A stretch of 28,718 nucleotides of DNA. Source: JANNWF01 sp052390415. GTDB taxonomy: Bacteria; Pseudomonadota; Gammaproteobacteria; Xanthomonadales; Xanthomonadaceae. Of this stretch, positions 16,119-24,340 are shown piece by piece; the first letter of the stretch is position 1, and the number at the start of each line of letters is the position of its first letter. The stretch is from contig JBQTGY010000126.1 of assembly GCA_052390415.1 (NCBI GenBank), positions 1-28,718 of the forward strand. The letters run 5' to 3'. The notes below the pieces were generated by a model. That model saw only the letters and a list, made by a program, of their open reading frames with translations. It ran no database searches and had not been told where the DNA came from. Both the position numbers and the translations under genes were made by a program.

Positions 16119-16260
16119 GCTCACCCGCCTTGCGCAGCAACTGGCCGCGCCGACCTAGCTCCAGGGCCCGCAGCACCCGTTCACGCGCGGACTTCAGCGC
16201 GGGCTGCGGGATAAAGGGGGCGCTGGCGCTGGGCCGTCGGCGCGGGGTGGACGTCGTCAT
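16084..16260 (-). CDS. Small basic protein overlapping the nucleotidyltransferase gene, candidate antitoxin
   Basis: This 58-residue protein starts MTTSTPRRRPSASAPFIPQP and continues into a helical, basic stretch (KSARERVLRALELGRRGQLL) with no known domain. It begins at an ATG (16260) and its stop lies inside the nucleotidyltransferase gene, so the two are translated in overlapping frames. A small gene just upstream of and overlapping an AbiEii-like gene suggests a regulator or antitoxin, but that rests on position only. No clear Shine-Dalgarno sequence is visible. Confidence 0.5.
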   Translation of the reverse strand: MTTSTPRRRPSASAPFIPQPALKSARERVLRALELGRRGQLLRKAGEHARSGDLARTR

Positions 16261-16324
16261 GGATGCAGTCTCGCCACCACGAGCAGAGGCGTCAAGCGCG
16301 GGCGGCCAATTGCTGACAACAGCA

Positions 16325-16345
16325 GCCGAGCAAGCTCGGCGCTAC
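16325..16345. repeat. GTAG-type REP palindrome
   Basis: GCCGAGC AA GCTCGGC followed by GCTAC reads on the minus strand as GTAGC plus palindrome, the form of GTAG REP sequences known from Stenotrophomonas and relatives. The same 16-bp palindrome recurs at 19560-19575. It lies within the 309-bp gap between the small basic gene and the esterase gene, which holds no other gene I can support. Confidence 0.7.
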
Positions 16346-16569
16346 CAGAGCTGTGCAGCTGTCCCACAATGCATCCGTCGACCCGATCCAGCCGACAAGC
16401 CAATTGCTGCATTGCAGCTTGCCCGTTTGTCCGATGGTCCGTGCTTGCGACGCGTGGCTTACTCGATGCCGGGATGGGGAGCGTCTGCGCTGCGGACGTT
16501 CATACGGTGCCGGAGGCGCTGATTGATCGCAGTCGTCAGATCGACGACGGGTCACACGGGAGAGTCCAA

Positions 16570-19452
16570 ATGCGGATGCGAATCTGGTTCACGGCGTTGG
16601 CTGTGCTCTTGCTGTGTGCGAGCGCGCAGGCACAGACGCTGACCGAGGTCACCGGTTTCGGCAGCAATCCCGGCAACTTGAAGATGTTCAAGATCGTACC
16701 GAGCGGCCTGCCGGCGAATGCACCCGTGGTGGTTGCGCTGCATGGTTGCGCGCAAAGTGCGGCGGCCTACGACGTCGAAACCGGCTGGGTACTGCTCGCC
16801 AATCGCTGGAAATTCGCGCTGGTGCTGCCGCAGCAGCAAAGCGGCAACAATTCGTCGAGCTGTTTCAACTGGTTCGAGACCGCCGACATCAGTCGCGGCA
16901 GCGGCGAGGCGTTGTCAATTCGGCAGATGGTCACGCGCATCCTGAGCGATCACGGCGGCGATCCGGCACGCGTCTACGTCACTGGCCTGTCGGCGGGCGG
17001 TGCGATGACGTCGACCATGCTGGCGACCTACCCGGAAGTGTTCGCGGGCGGCGCGATCGTCGCCGGGGTGCCGCACAACTGCGGCATCGGCACGACGGCG
17101 GCATTTTCCTGCATGAATCCGGGTTCGGATCTGACGCCAGCACAGTGGGGCAACAAGGTGCGCGCCGCGAGCAGCCACTCGGGCCCGTGGCCCATCGTGT
17201 CGATCTGGCATGGCGCTTCCGACAGCACGGTGCGACCGGTCAATCTGACCGAAAGCATGGAGCAATGGACCAATGTGCACGGCATTGACCAGGTCGCCGA
17301 AGTCGAAGACACGCTGGGCGGATTTCCGCGCAAGCAGTACAAAACCAACGGCGGTGCGTTGCGTGTCGAAACCGTGCTGATCACCGGCATGGGCCACGGC
17401 ACGCCGGTAGATCCTGGTACTGCCGAGACGCAGTGCGGCACGGCCGGCGCTTACATCCTCGATGTGAACCTGTGTTCGAGTTATTGGATCGGCCGATTCT
17501 GGGGTCTCGACAATCTCGACAGTCTTGCGCCTCAGGTCAGCGTGAGCGCCCCGGCCAATGGCGCTGCCGTGAGCGGATTCGTCAACGTAAGCGCCGCTGC
17601 CTCCGACAATGTCGGTGTTGATCGCGTGGAATTTCTGCTCGACGGTGCCCTGCTCGGCAGCGACGACAGCACGCCTTATGCCATCAGCTGGAATAGTGCC
17701 AACAGCGTCAACGGCGCGCACACCTTGCAGGCGCGTGCCATCGACCTGGCCGGCAACGTCGGCAGCTCCGCAGCAGTCACGGTAACGGTGAGCGGTGGTC
17801 AGAGCGATACCGCACCACCCACGGTCGACCTGACCTTTCCAACCACCGGCGCGACCCTCTCAGGCACGGTCACCCTATCGGCCGATGCCAGCGACAACTT
17901 CGGCGTGGTTGGCGTGGAGTTCCTGCTCAACGGCACGCCCATCGGCAACGCCAGTCTCGGCGTCACCGGCGGCCCATGGACCCTGGCCTGGAACAGCAGC
18001 AGCGTTGCCGATGGCGACCATTCCATCCGCGCTCGCGCCACCGATGCAGCAGGCAACAGCAGCCTGAGTGCGATCAGCACGGTGACAGTCACCCAGAACC
18101 TGCCGGCCCTGGATGAGACCTTCTCCAATCGCGATGGCAATGGCGACTACTTCGATGCGAGCGGATGGACGGGCGGTTTTGCGAGCAACGCGGCCAATGC
18201 CACGGTCGGCGTCGGCGGCAGTCAGTCGACTTACGGTGCTGCAAGTTCCGGCATCAGCTGCGTAACCGGATTGAAGACCCAATTCCTCACTCGCAGTGTC
18301 AGCCTTGGCAGCGCGCCACAACTGTCTTACGCACGCCGGCTGGACCTGAAGGCCAACACCAACAGCAGCTACAGCGCCGCTTTCCAGGTCAGCGTCAACG
18401 GCAGCATGGTCGATCAACAAGCGGTGACCAACTCCAGTTTCCTTGAAACGGATTGGGTGCGACGCGAAGGCATTTCGCTGGCCGCGTGGGCAGGGCAAAC
18501 CATCACCCTGCGGTTTGAGGCACGCGCCAGCGCCAATGTGTGCATCGAAGCTTATGCCCGCGCCTTTGTCGACGACATCCGCATCCAGAATGCGCAGGCG
18601 GCGTCGGATACCACGCCACCCGTGGTCAATCTGACGACTCCGACGACCGCTGCCACGCTGTCCGGCACCGTGCAATTGAGCGCCAGCGCCAGTGATGCCA
18701 ACGGCATCGCCAAGGTCGAGTTTTACGCCAACGGCAGTTTGCTGGGCCAAACCACCAGCGCGCCATTCCAGTTCAACTGGGTCACCGCCAGTGTCGCCGA
18801 TGGCAGTTATGCGCTGATGGCCAAAGCCTACGATCCGGCCGGCAACACCGGCAGCGATGACGACACCGTGGTCAGCGTGGACAACGCGACGACTGGTGGC
18901 GGTGGCAGCGTGGTGGCGAGCCTCGCCAGTGTGGCCGCAGAAGATGGTTACACCAAGGCCAACGCCACCGGCGGCAGCACCGAAGTTGGCACGCTCGAAG
19001 CGAGCTATGGACTGGCGCTGGGTCGCGGCAGTGATGCCAAGTACAACCGCGCCCTGCTCTCTTTCGACACCTCGACCTTGCCAGCAACGGCGCAGATCGT
19101 GGCGGCCAGACTCACCCTCACCCATCGCGGTGCGTCGGGCAATCCGTGGACCAATCCGACCGGTAACCGACTGCTGATCGACATCCGCAGCGGTTGTTTC
19201 GGAACCACTTGCAGTCTGATCGCCAGCGACCACGGGGCCACCGCCAGCGCGACGGCGATTGCCGAAGTCACGGCGTTCACTTCCGGCACACGCAACAGCA
19301 CCGCGTTTGACGCCAGTGGCTTGGCAGCAATCAATCGCAGCGGACGCACGCAACTGCGGCTGCGCTTTGAGGCCAATCAGTCCGCCACCCACTACGTCTG
19401 GATGGGCAGCGGCACGCAAGCAACGCTGGAGGTGGAATACGTGATGCCTTGA
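16570..19452 (+). CDS. Modular secreted PHB-depolymerase-family esterase with Ig-like and DNRLRE domains
   Basis: This 960-residue extracellular enzyme has a signal peptide at 1-22 (cut after ASAQAQ). The alpha/beta-hydrolase domain (about 23-315) has an oxyanion HGC motif and the catalytic triad Ser141 (TGLSAGG), Asp218 (HGASDST) and His276 (GMGHGTP), as in polyhydroxybutyrate depolymerases and feruloyl/acetylxylan esterases. Bacterial Ig-like modules lie at about 317-408, 414-506 and 680-772 (pattern P...G..LSG.V.LSA.ASD..G...VEF). A beta-sandwich, CBM-like module lies at about 513-675, and a DNRLRE-type domain at about 781-960. ATG 16570 has GGAGAG seven bases upstream. The binding modules suggest attack on an insoluble polymer; which polymer is unknown. 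Confidence 0.88.
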   Translation: MRMRIWFTALAVLLLCASAQAQTLTEVTGFGSNPGNLKMFKIVPSGLPANAPVVVALHGCAQSAAAYDVETGWVLLANRWKFALVLPQQQSGNNSSSCFNWFETADISRGSGEALSIRQMVTRILSDHGGDPARVYVTGLSAGGAMTSTMLATYPEVFAGGAIVAGVPHNCGIGTTAAFSCMNPGSDLTPAQWGNKVRAASSHSGPWPIVSIWHGASDSTVRPVNLTESMEQWTNVHGIDQVAEVEDTLGGFPRKQYKTNGGALRVETVLITGMGHGTPVDPGTAETQCGTAGAYILDVNLCSSYWIGRFWGLDNLDSLAPQVSVSAPANGAAVSGFVNVSAAASDNVGVDRVEFLLDGALLGSDDSTPYAISWNSANSVNGAHTLQARAIDLAGNVGSSAAVTVTVSGGQSDTAPPTVDLTFPTTGATLSGTVTLSADASDNFGVVGVEFLLNGTPIGNASLGVTGGPWTLAWNSSSVADGDHSIRARATDAAGNSSLSAISTVTVTQNLPALDETFSNRDGNGDYFDASGWTGGFASNAANATVGVGGSQSTYGAASSGISCVTGLKTQFLTRSVSLGSAPQLSYARRLDLKANTNSSYSAAFQVSVNGSMVDQQAVTNSSFLETDWVRREGISLAAWAGQTITLRFEARASANVCIEAYARAFVDDIRIQNAQAASDTTPPVVNLTTPTTAATLSGTVQLSASASDANGIAKVEFYANGSLLGQTTSAPFQFNWVTASVADGSYALMAKAYDPAGNTGSDDDTVVSVDNATTGGGGSVVASLASVAAEDGYTKANATGGSTEVGTLEASYGLALGRGSDAKYNRALLSFDTSTLPATAQIVAARLTLTHRGASGNPWTNPTGNRLLIDIRSGCFGTTCSLIASDHGATASATAIAEVTAFTSGTRNSTAFDASGLAAINRSGRTQLRLRFEANQSATHYVWMGSGTQATLEVEYVMP

Positions 19453-19506
19453 GCAAGCCTGCGTCGTTCAGAAGTCAATTGCGGCTCCCACAATGCCGTT
19501 ATGGAT

Positions 19507-19635
19507 CGGAGCTTGCTCCGCTGCTCTCGGGGACAGCCTCGAAGTAGAAGACCAAAGCAGCCGAGCAAGCTCGGCTCTACAAAGGCTGCAGCGGAGCCGC
19601 AATGCTTCTGTAGAGCCGACCGAGCGAAGCGAGGG
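19507..19635. repeat. Cluster of GTAG-type REP palindromes
   Basis: CGGAGC/GCTCCG (19507-19520), GCCGAGC/GCTCGGC with adjoining TCTAC (19560-19580) and a GTAGAGCCGACCGAGCGAAG block (from 19610) lie in different orientations in the 365-bp gap between the esterase and the next gene. This looks like a REP doublet or cluster. No gene is supported in 19453-19817. Confidence 0.65.
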
Positions 19636-19817
19636 CGCGCGCTGCGGGCGAACTTGCTGCGCTGCTTTTCCGAGGTCTTGCACCATCGGCAAATTCAACC
19701 CTCGCTGCTTCGCTCGAGTCTGGACAGGGATTTTGAGGAATTGCAAACTCCGGAGCGTCGCGAACGCTACGCGTCCGATGTGCGACTCATCGCCTGCGTC
19801 CAAACCGAGCCTTGAAC

Positions 19818-20294
19818 ATGATCAGAAATTTGCTTGCTTCAATGCTGATCGTCTGCGGTTTGGTGCTTGGCGCACCAGCTTACGCGCAGGTGGTTACCGT
19901 ACAAGTGCAGCCGACACCCGCGCGTGCGGGCGAGCCGGTGGAACTGACGCTGACCATTGCTGTGCCAGATTGCCTGGGCGCTGAGAGTTTTCCGATCCAG
20001 CGGGTGGGACAGGAAATACGCATTGACTTCACGATCAACACACAAGGCGGCATCTGCGGTGTGCCCGCTCCGGTCGTGTTCCGAATCATCCCACTGGGTG
20101 GTTTTGAGCCTGGCAATTACAGCGTGATCGCGCGCGGCACCAACCTGGCAAATGCCGCCGTGCTGGGCCCGGCGTCTGCCGGGTTTATCGTGTACGGTGC
20201 CCCGCAGAGCATCCCGACCAATGCTTCTTTGGCGATGATGTTGCTGACACTTGCGACTTTGGGGGTGGCCGCACTCGCATTGCGCCGGCGCTGA
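19818..20294 (+). CDS. Secreted protein with IPTL-CTERM-like sorting tail
   Basis: The 158-residue product has an N-terminal signal peptide (MIRNLLASMLIVCGLVLGAP, then AYAQ) and a beta-rich body with two cysteines. The C-terminus is SIPTNASLAMMLLTLATLGV followed by AALALRRR. An IPT motif, one hydrophobic helix and an Arg cluster at the very end form the architecture of IPTL-CTERM proteins, which are thought to be processed by an exosortase-like membrane protease. The residues after IPT differ from the usual LSEW. ATG 19818 is preferred over TTG 19812; the ribosome site is weak. The function of the body is unknown. Confidence 0.7.
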   Translation: MIRNLLASMLIVCGLVLGAPAYAQVVTVQVQPTPARAGEPVELTLTIAVPDCLGAESFPIQRVGQEIRIDFTINTQGGICGVPAPVVFRIIPLGGFEPGNYSVIARGTNLANAAVLGPASAGFIVYGAPQSIPTNASLAMMLLTLATLGVAALALRRR

Positions 20295-20441
20295 CCACCA
20301 GTGCCATGCCGGGCGTAGCCTCTGACTGCGCCATCGACTTCAGCGCAACCAAGCGGTCCGGCAAACCCGGGGGCGTTGACGCGCAGGACGTGCGAAGTTT
20401 CCAATCTCAGCCCAGGTCAGTGCGGCAATGGGAGAACCGAA

Positions 20442-21350
20442 TTGAAATCGCCGATCATCGTGCTGCTGTCTGTGGCCTTGTTGCTTGCGCAAGCTCGCGG
20501 ATTCGCCAATGCGCAGGAGACCGAAGATCATCCGCTGCTCACTCGCTATGAAGGTTCGGCCCTGATCGAGCGCACGGTCGAGGACTTTGCGAGCTACAAG
20601 CTCGCCACCGCGGTCAACGCGAAGGCCGAATTCAACGGTGAAACCGCGCAAGGCAGGCTGACGCGACTGGTCTATCAGAATCCTGCCGAACGCTCGACGC
20701 TGGAGATTTTTTCCAATTACCGATCGGCGCTGGAACGTAGCGGGCTGCAGGTCCGTTTTACGTGCGCACTGGACGATTGCGGGCCGTCGTATGCCCGCTC
20801 CAGCTGGAATCGCTACAACGGACTGTTTGCGGCGTCCGATGGGGACCCGCGCTACATCGTCGGACGCATCGACGGCAAAGCCGGCAGCGCATGGGTCGCC
20901 GTGATGGTCGGTAAACGACGCACGCAGGTCGATGTACTGGAACTGACCGCGATGGAGGAGGACAAAGTGATCGCCGATCCCGGCGCGCTCGGCGAAGGCC
21001 TGGATCGCGACGGACGTGTGAGCGTGTACGGAATTTATTTCGACACCGATCAGGCGCAGATCAAGCCCGAATCGACGCCCACGCTGGAAGCCATCGCGGC
21101 GTTGTTGCAAGCTCGCCCCACCCTGTCGCTATACGTGGTCGGTCACACCGACATGAGCGGCTCACTCGCCCACAACCGCAGCCTGTCCGAAGCACGCGGC
21201 CGCGCCGTCGTGCAGGCGCTGGTGCAAACCCATGGCATTGCCGCCCAGCGTCTGGAAGGGCATGGCGTGGGCCCGCTGGCCCCGGTGGCCAACAATGCCA
21301 GCGAAGTTGGCCGATCAAAGAATCGGCGGGTGGAGTTGGTAGTCCGGTAG
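20442..21350 (+). CDS. OmpA-family outer membrane/periplasmic protein
   Basis: The 302-residue product starts at a TTG preceded by GGGAGAA, which begins the signal peptide KSPIIVLLSVALLLAQARGF. The middle region (about 30-180) resembles DUF4892-type domains. The C-terminal OmpA/MotB domain (about 190-302) has YFDTDQAQIKPES, VGHTDMSGS (His235, Asp237) and SKNRRVELVV, the residues that hold the diaminopimelate of peptidoglycan. It should tether the envelope to the cell wall non-covalently. There is no N-terminal beta-barrel. It lies between two secreted-protein genes on the same strand, 147 bases after the first. Confidence 0.85.
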   Translation: MKSPIIVLLSVALLLAQARGFANAQETEDHPLLTRYEGSALIERTVEDFASYKLATAVNAKAEFNGETAQGRLTRLVYQNPAERSTLEIFSNYRSALERSGLQVRFTCALDDCGPSYARSSWNRYNGLFAASDGDPRYIVGRIDGKAGSAWVAVMVGKRRTQVDVLELTAMEEDKVIADPGALGEGLDRDGRVSVYGIYFDTDQAQIKPESTPTLEAIAALLQARPTLSLYVVGHTDMSGSLAHNRSLSEARGRAVVQALVQTHGIAAQRLEGHGVGPLAPVANNASEVGRSKNRRVELVVR

Positions 21351-21550
21351 TCGCCACGTCCGCGCCCCTCATGAAATATCCGGGCTAGCCCGCGCCCATC
21401 GCGCTCCCACTGAGTGCTTTCACCCAGCGCCGCCTAGCGAGACATCCCAGCGACGATCCAGCGCGCAATTGCCTGCCTATGCTCGGCTCCAGCATCTGCC
21501 GACACGCTGCTTGCGAGCGCCGGATGCCCCCCGTCGCCGAGAGAATCGCC

Positions 21551-23092
21551 ATGAATCGCCACCGTCTGCCATCCCATCTGCGTTGCTTGCGTCAGTCATC
21601 GGTAATGTTTGTCGCCCTCCTGCTCGCGCTGGGCATGACCGCCCACGCGCAGGCGCCGCAGGACATCACCGTCAACGGTTCGCGCGGCTTCCGCATCACC
21701 GAACAAACTGTGTTCCGACTCGACGGTGTGCCCTTCGCCGCGACCGAATTGCCAGCGCTGGGCCTGGGCCACAGCGTGCTGGTGCAGTCCACCAACGCCT
21801 CACCGAACTCGCGGCAGGGCGATGCCCAGGCGGTAAGCATCGACTCGTTGGTGAAGGGGCCGGTGACAGCCACTGACCCGCTGCGTGTGCTGGGTCAACC
21901 GATCACCATGAGCGCCGACACAGTTCTCGAAGGTGTCAGTGGCGGCGACCTCACTACCCTGGTACTCGGCGACGACTTGGCCATCAGCGGCTACCTCGAC
22001 GCGGCGGCCGGGGTCATTGTTGCCTCGCGGCTGGAGCGTTTCGCTTCGGCCCTGGATGACTGGAAGTTGGTCGGCGTGGTGTCCCAAGCCAGCGCAAACA
22101 GCTTTGCCATCGGCGCGCAGCCAATCAACAGCGCAGGCGCGGTGCCACAAGGCTGTCCGCAGGGCGTGATCAATGGCACGCTGGTCGAAGTCGAAGCCGT
22201 GGCCGATCCCGACTTTGTCGCGGGCGATCCAATGGGCCCGCTGACCCAGCTCGCTTGCGAGGATCCAGGCTTCGGTGTTCCACCGGAGGGTACGGTATTC
22301 GCATCGCTGGAAGGCATCATTTCGGCACTGCCTGACCCGCTGCCGATACCCGCGCACTTCAGCCTGCTCGGGATCACCGTGCAGACCAGCGTGGCCACCG
22401 AATACCGCGCCGGATCGATCGACGATCTCGACGTCGGTGTGCGCGTTGAAGCCGAAGGAATTTTCGATGCGGCCACCCAAGTGTTGAACGCACACGAGGT
22501 CCGCTTCACTCGGGCCCAGGCGCGCTTCATGGCGCCGCTGGTACCTGCCGACTTCATCGCAGGAGAAAGCGTCCGCATGTTCGGGAACAGCATTGCGTTC
22601 ACCCCACAAACCCGTGACGAGGATGCGCTCGCCGCCGGTGGGCTTCCATCGCCGATGCAAGTGGAGGTTCGCGCATTTGTCGATGCCGACGGCGCACTCT
22701 TCGCCAGCCGCGTTCGTGAGCGTGGCAACTCGGATTCAACCGACCTTCGGCTGCAGGGTCCGGTGTCGGCGTTTGCCGAACCCTTCCTGACCATCCTTGG
22801 CAATAACGTTGATACCCGCGGCGCGGTGCTCCGTGACAACGACGGCAATCTGCTGACGGCGGTCGAGTTCTACGCGCTGCTGCAGATCGGCATGGTGGTA
22901 TCCGCAGAAGACGCGCGATTTGACGCAGTGAACGCCGTGCTGTTGCCGTTGGGGATAAATCTTGAGGACGCGCCGCCGCCAGCCGCTGCGCGCCCCGATC
23001 TGGTTCGAGGCGTGACCGCTGTTGGCCTGAGCCGGGGCACGCTGACCGGCATCGATGGCGAACAGATTGTATTTTTGAACGGCTTTGAATGA
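21551..23092 (+). CDS. Secreted DUF5666-repeat protein with NGFE C-terminus
   Basis: The 513-residue product has a signal peptide (SVMFVALLLALGMTAHAQA). Repeated small beta units of the DUF5666 type follow, each with a pattern like V.GPV.A...L.VLG and V.VEA....D..L.A..V. At least four are seen, between about 40 and 490. The last residues, QIVFLNGFE, match a short acidic-aromatic ending I associate with many secreted Xanthomonadales proteins. ATG 21551 has GAGAGAA upstream and heads the signal peptide. The role is unknown; DUF5666 units look like OB-fold or beta-barrel modules. Confidence 0.75.
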   Translation: MNRHRLPSHLRCLRQSSVMFVALLLALGMTAHAQAPQDITVNGSRGFRITEQTVFRLDGVPFAATELPALGLGHSVLVQSTNASPNSRQGDAQAVSIDSLVKGPVTATDPLRVLGQPITMSADTVLEGVSGGDLTTLVLGDDLAISGYLDAAAGVIVASRLERFASALDDWKLVGVVSQASANSFAIGAQPINSAGAVPQGCPQGVINGTLVEVEAVADPDFVAGDPMGPLTQLACEDPGFGVPPEGTVFASLEGIISALPDPLPIPAHFSLLGITVQTSVATEYRAGSIDDLDVGVRVEAEGIFDAATQVLNAHEVRFTRAQARFMAPLVPADFIAGESVRMFGNSIAFTPQTRDEDALAAGGLPSPMQVEVRAFVDADGALFASRVRERGNSDSTDLRLQGPVSAFAEPFLTILGNNVDTRGAVLRDNDGNLLTAVEFYALLQIGMVVSAEDARFDAVNAVLLPLGINLEDAPPPAAARPDLVRGVTAVGLSRGTLTGIDGEQIVFLNGFE

Positions 23093-23179
23093 GCGCGCAG
23101 ATCAGGTGGGCCCGCTTGGCGACGGCCCAAGGCGACCCGGTGGCTGCGGGTGAGACCCATCCAATGATTGACGGCCTGA

Positions 23180-24181
23180 GTGGGCCTTGCACCCGCAGCC
23201 CACTATTTTCGTCAACGCATTCTCGGTCTACTCTGCACGGCCTGTGCGCTCAATGCAGCCGCACCTTCAGGGGTCGCAACCATCGCCAGCAAGCAGACGC
23301 TGCCGCGCCCACTTTCGCCACTGCGCGGCATCGTGCTGATGGTGATCGCCATCGGACTTTTTTCGATCATGGATGCCGGGCTCAAATTGCTGGGCACGCA
23401 CTATCCACCGATGCAGGTAGCCAGTCTGCGCGGCATGGCATCGCTGCCCTTGGTGCTGATCTGGATCGCGGCAACCACTGGTTTTGCCACGCTGATACGA
23501 ATCCGCTGGCCGCTGCATCTGCTGCGTGGCGTGCTGGCGGTGTTGATGATGGCGCCCTTCATCTATGCATTGCAGCATTTGCCCCTGACCACCGCTTACT
23601 CGCTGTTCTTCGTTGCACCCTTGTTGGTGACTGCCTTGGCGGTGCCGATACTCGGCGAAAAGGTGGGACCACGACGCTGGATAGCCATCGCGGTGGGTCT
23701 GCTGGGCGTGCTCGTGATCCTGCGCCCAACCGGTGAAGGTGTGGCCTCATTGGCAGGATTGGCCGTGCTCGCCAGTGCACTTGGCTACTCACTCTCTGCG
23801 GTGACCGTGCGGGTGCTGTCGCGCACCGACAGCACTCAGAGCATGGTGTTCTGGATGCTCACTTTTTTGGCACTGGGTGCGGGCGCTTCGGCTTGGGCGG
23901 ACTGGGTGCCAGTACGAGCGCAGGACACTTGGTTGATCGCCGGCGTCGGGCTGACCGGCGCATTTGGTCAATACGCGATCACCGAAGCTTTCCGGCACGG
24001 CGAAGCATCCTTGATCGCCCCGTTTGAATACACCGCGCTGGCCTGGGGCGCGGGTCTGGACGTATTGTTGTGGGGCGTGCTGCCCGACTCCATCACGTGG
24101 TTGGGTGCCGCCATCATCGTGGCAAGCGGCCTCTACCTGATCCGCCGCGAACGCGCGCATCTGGAGGCGGAACATCCGTGA
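23180..24181 (+). CDS. EamA/DMT-superfamily transporter
   Basis: This inner-membrane protein has ten predicted helices in two EamA repeats: the first begins LRGIVLMVIAIGLFSIMDAG, the second LAGLAVLASALGYSLSAVTV. The loop ALQHLPLTTAYSLFFVAPLL and PILGEKV are typical of DMT drug/metabolite exporters. The substrate is not predictable. The longest frame starts at GTG 23180 (333 residues), but the first 45 residues look unlike a family start and no ribosome site is clear, so the true start may be further in. Confidence 0.85.
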   Translation: MGLAPAAHYFRQRILGLLCTACALNAAAPSGVATIASKQTLPRPLSPLRGIVLMVIAIGLFSIMDAGLKLLGTHYPPMQVASLRGMASLPLVLIWIAATTGFATLIRIRWPLHLLRGVLAVLMMAPFIYALQHLPLTTAYSLFFVAPLLVTALAVPILGEKVGPRRWIAIAVGLLGVLVILRPTGEGVASLAGLAVLASALGYSLSAVTVRVLSRTDSTQSMVFWMLTFLALGAGASAWADWVPVRAQDTWLIAGVGLTGAFGQYAITEAFRHGEASLIAPFEYTALAWGAGLDVLLWGVLPDSITWLGAAIIVASGLYLIRRERAHLEAEHP

Positions 24182-24190
24182 TGCTCGGGC

Positions 24191-24295
24191 TAGGTTGGCG
24201 GTGAGCGCAACGAACCCCAACAAATGCCCGCGATGAAGGTGTGACGGACGCAGTGGACGAATGGCGTTGGGGGTCGCTGCGCTCACCACCAACCT
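24191..24295. repeat. Inverted-repeat element (copy 1, imperfect)
   Basis: The arms are 24191-24221 (beginning TAGGTTGGCGGTGAGCGCAA) and 24266-24295 (beginning GTTGGGGGTCGC), which are near-complementary with a 44-bp spacer. The same arm sequence recurs at 25878-25954. It sits between the 3' ends of the converging EamA and DUF1329 genes and could also serve as a terminator. Confidence 0.75.
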
Positions 24296-24340
24296 GCGGT
24301 CAAACGTCTCTGGCAGCTGCACCCGATCAGCAGCAGCGCC

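Noticed and set aside
17875..19419. 514-codon minus-strand open frame opposite the esterase gene
   Set aside because: It is a low-complexity shadow of the Ig-like and DNRLRE modules, with no start signal or domain.
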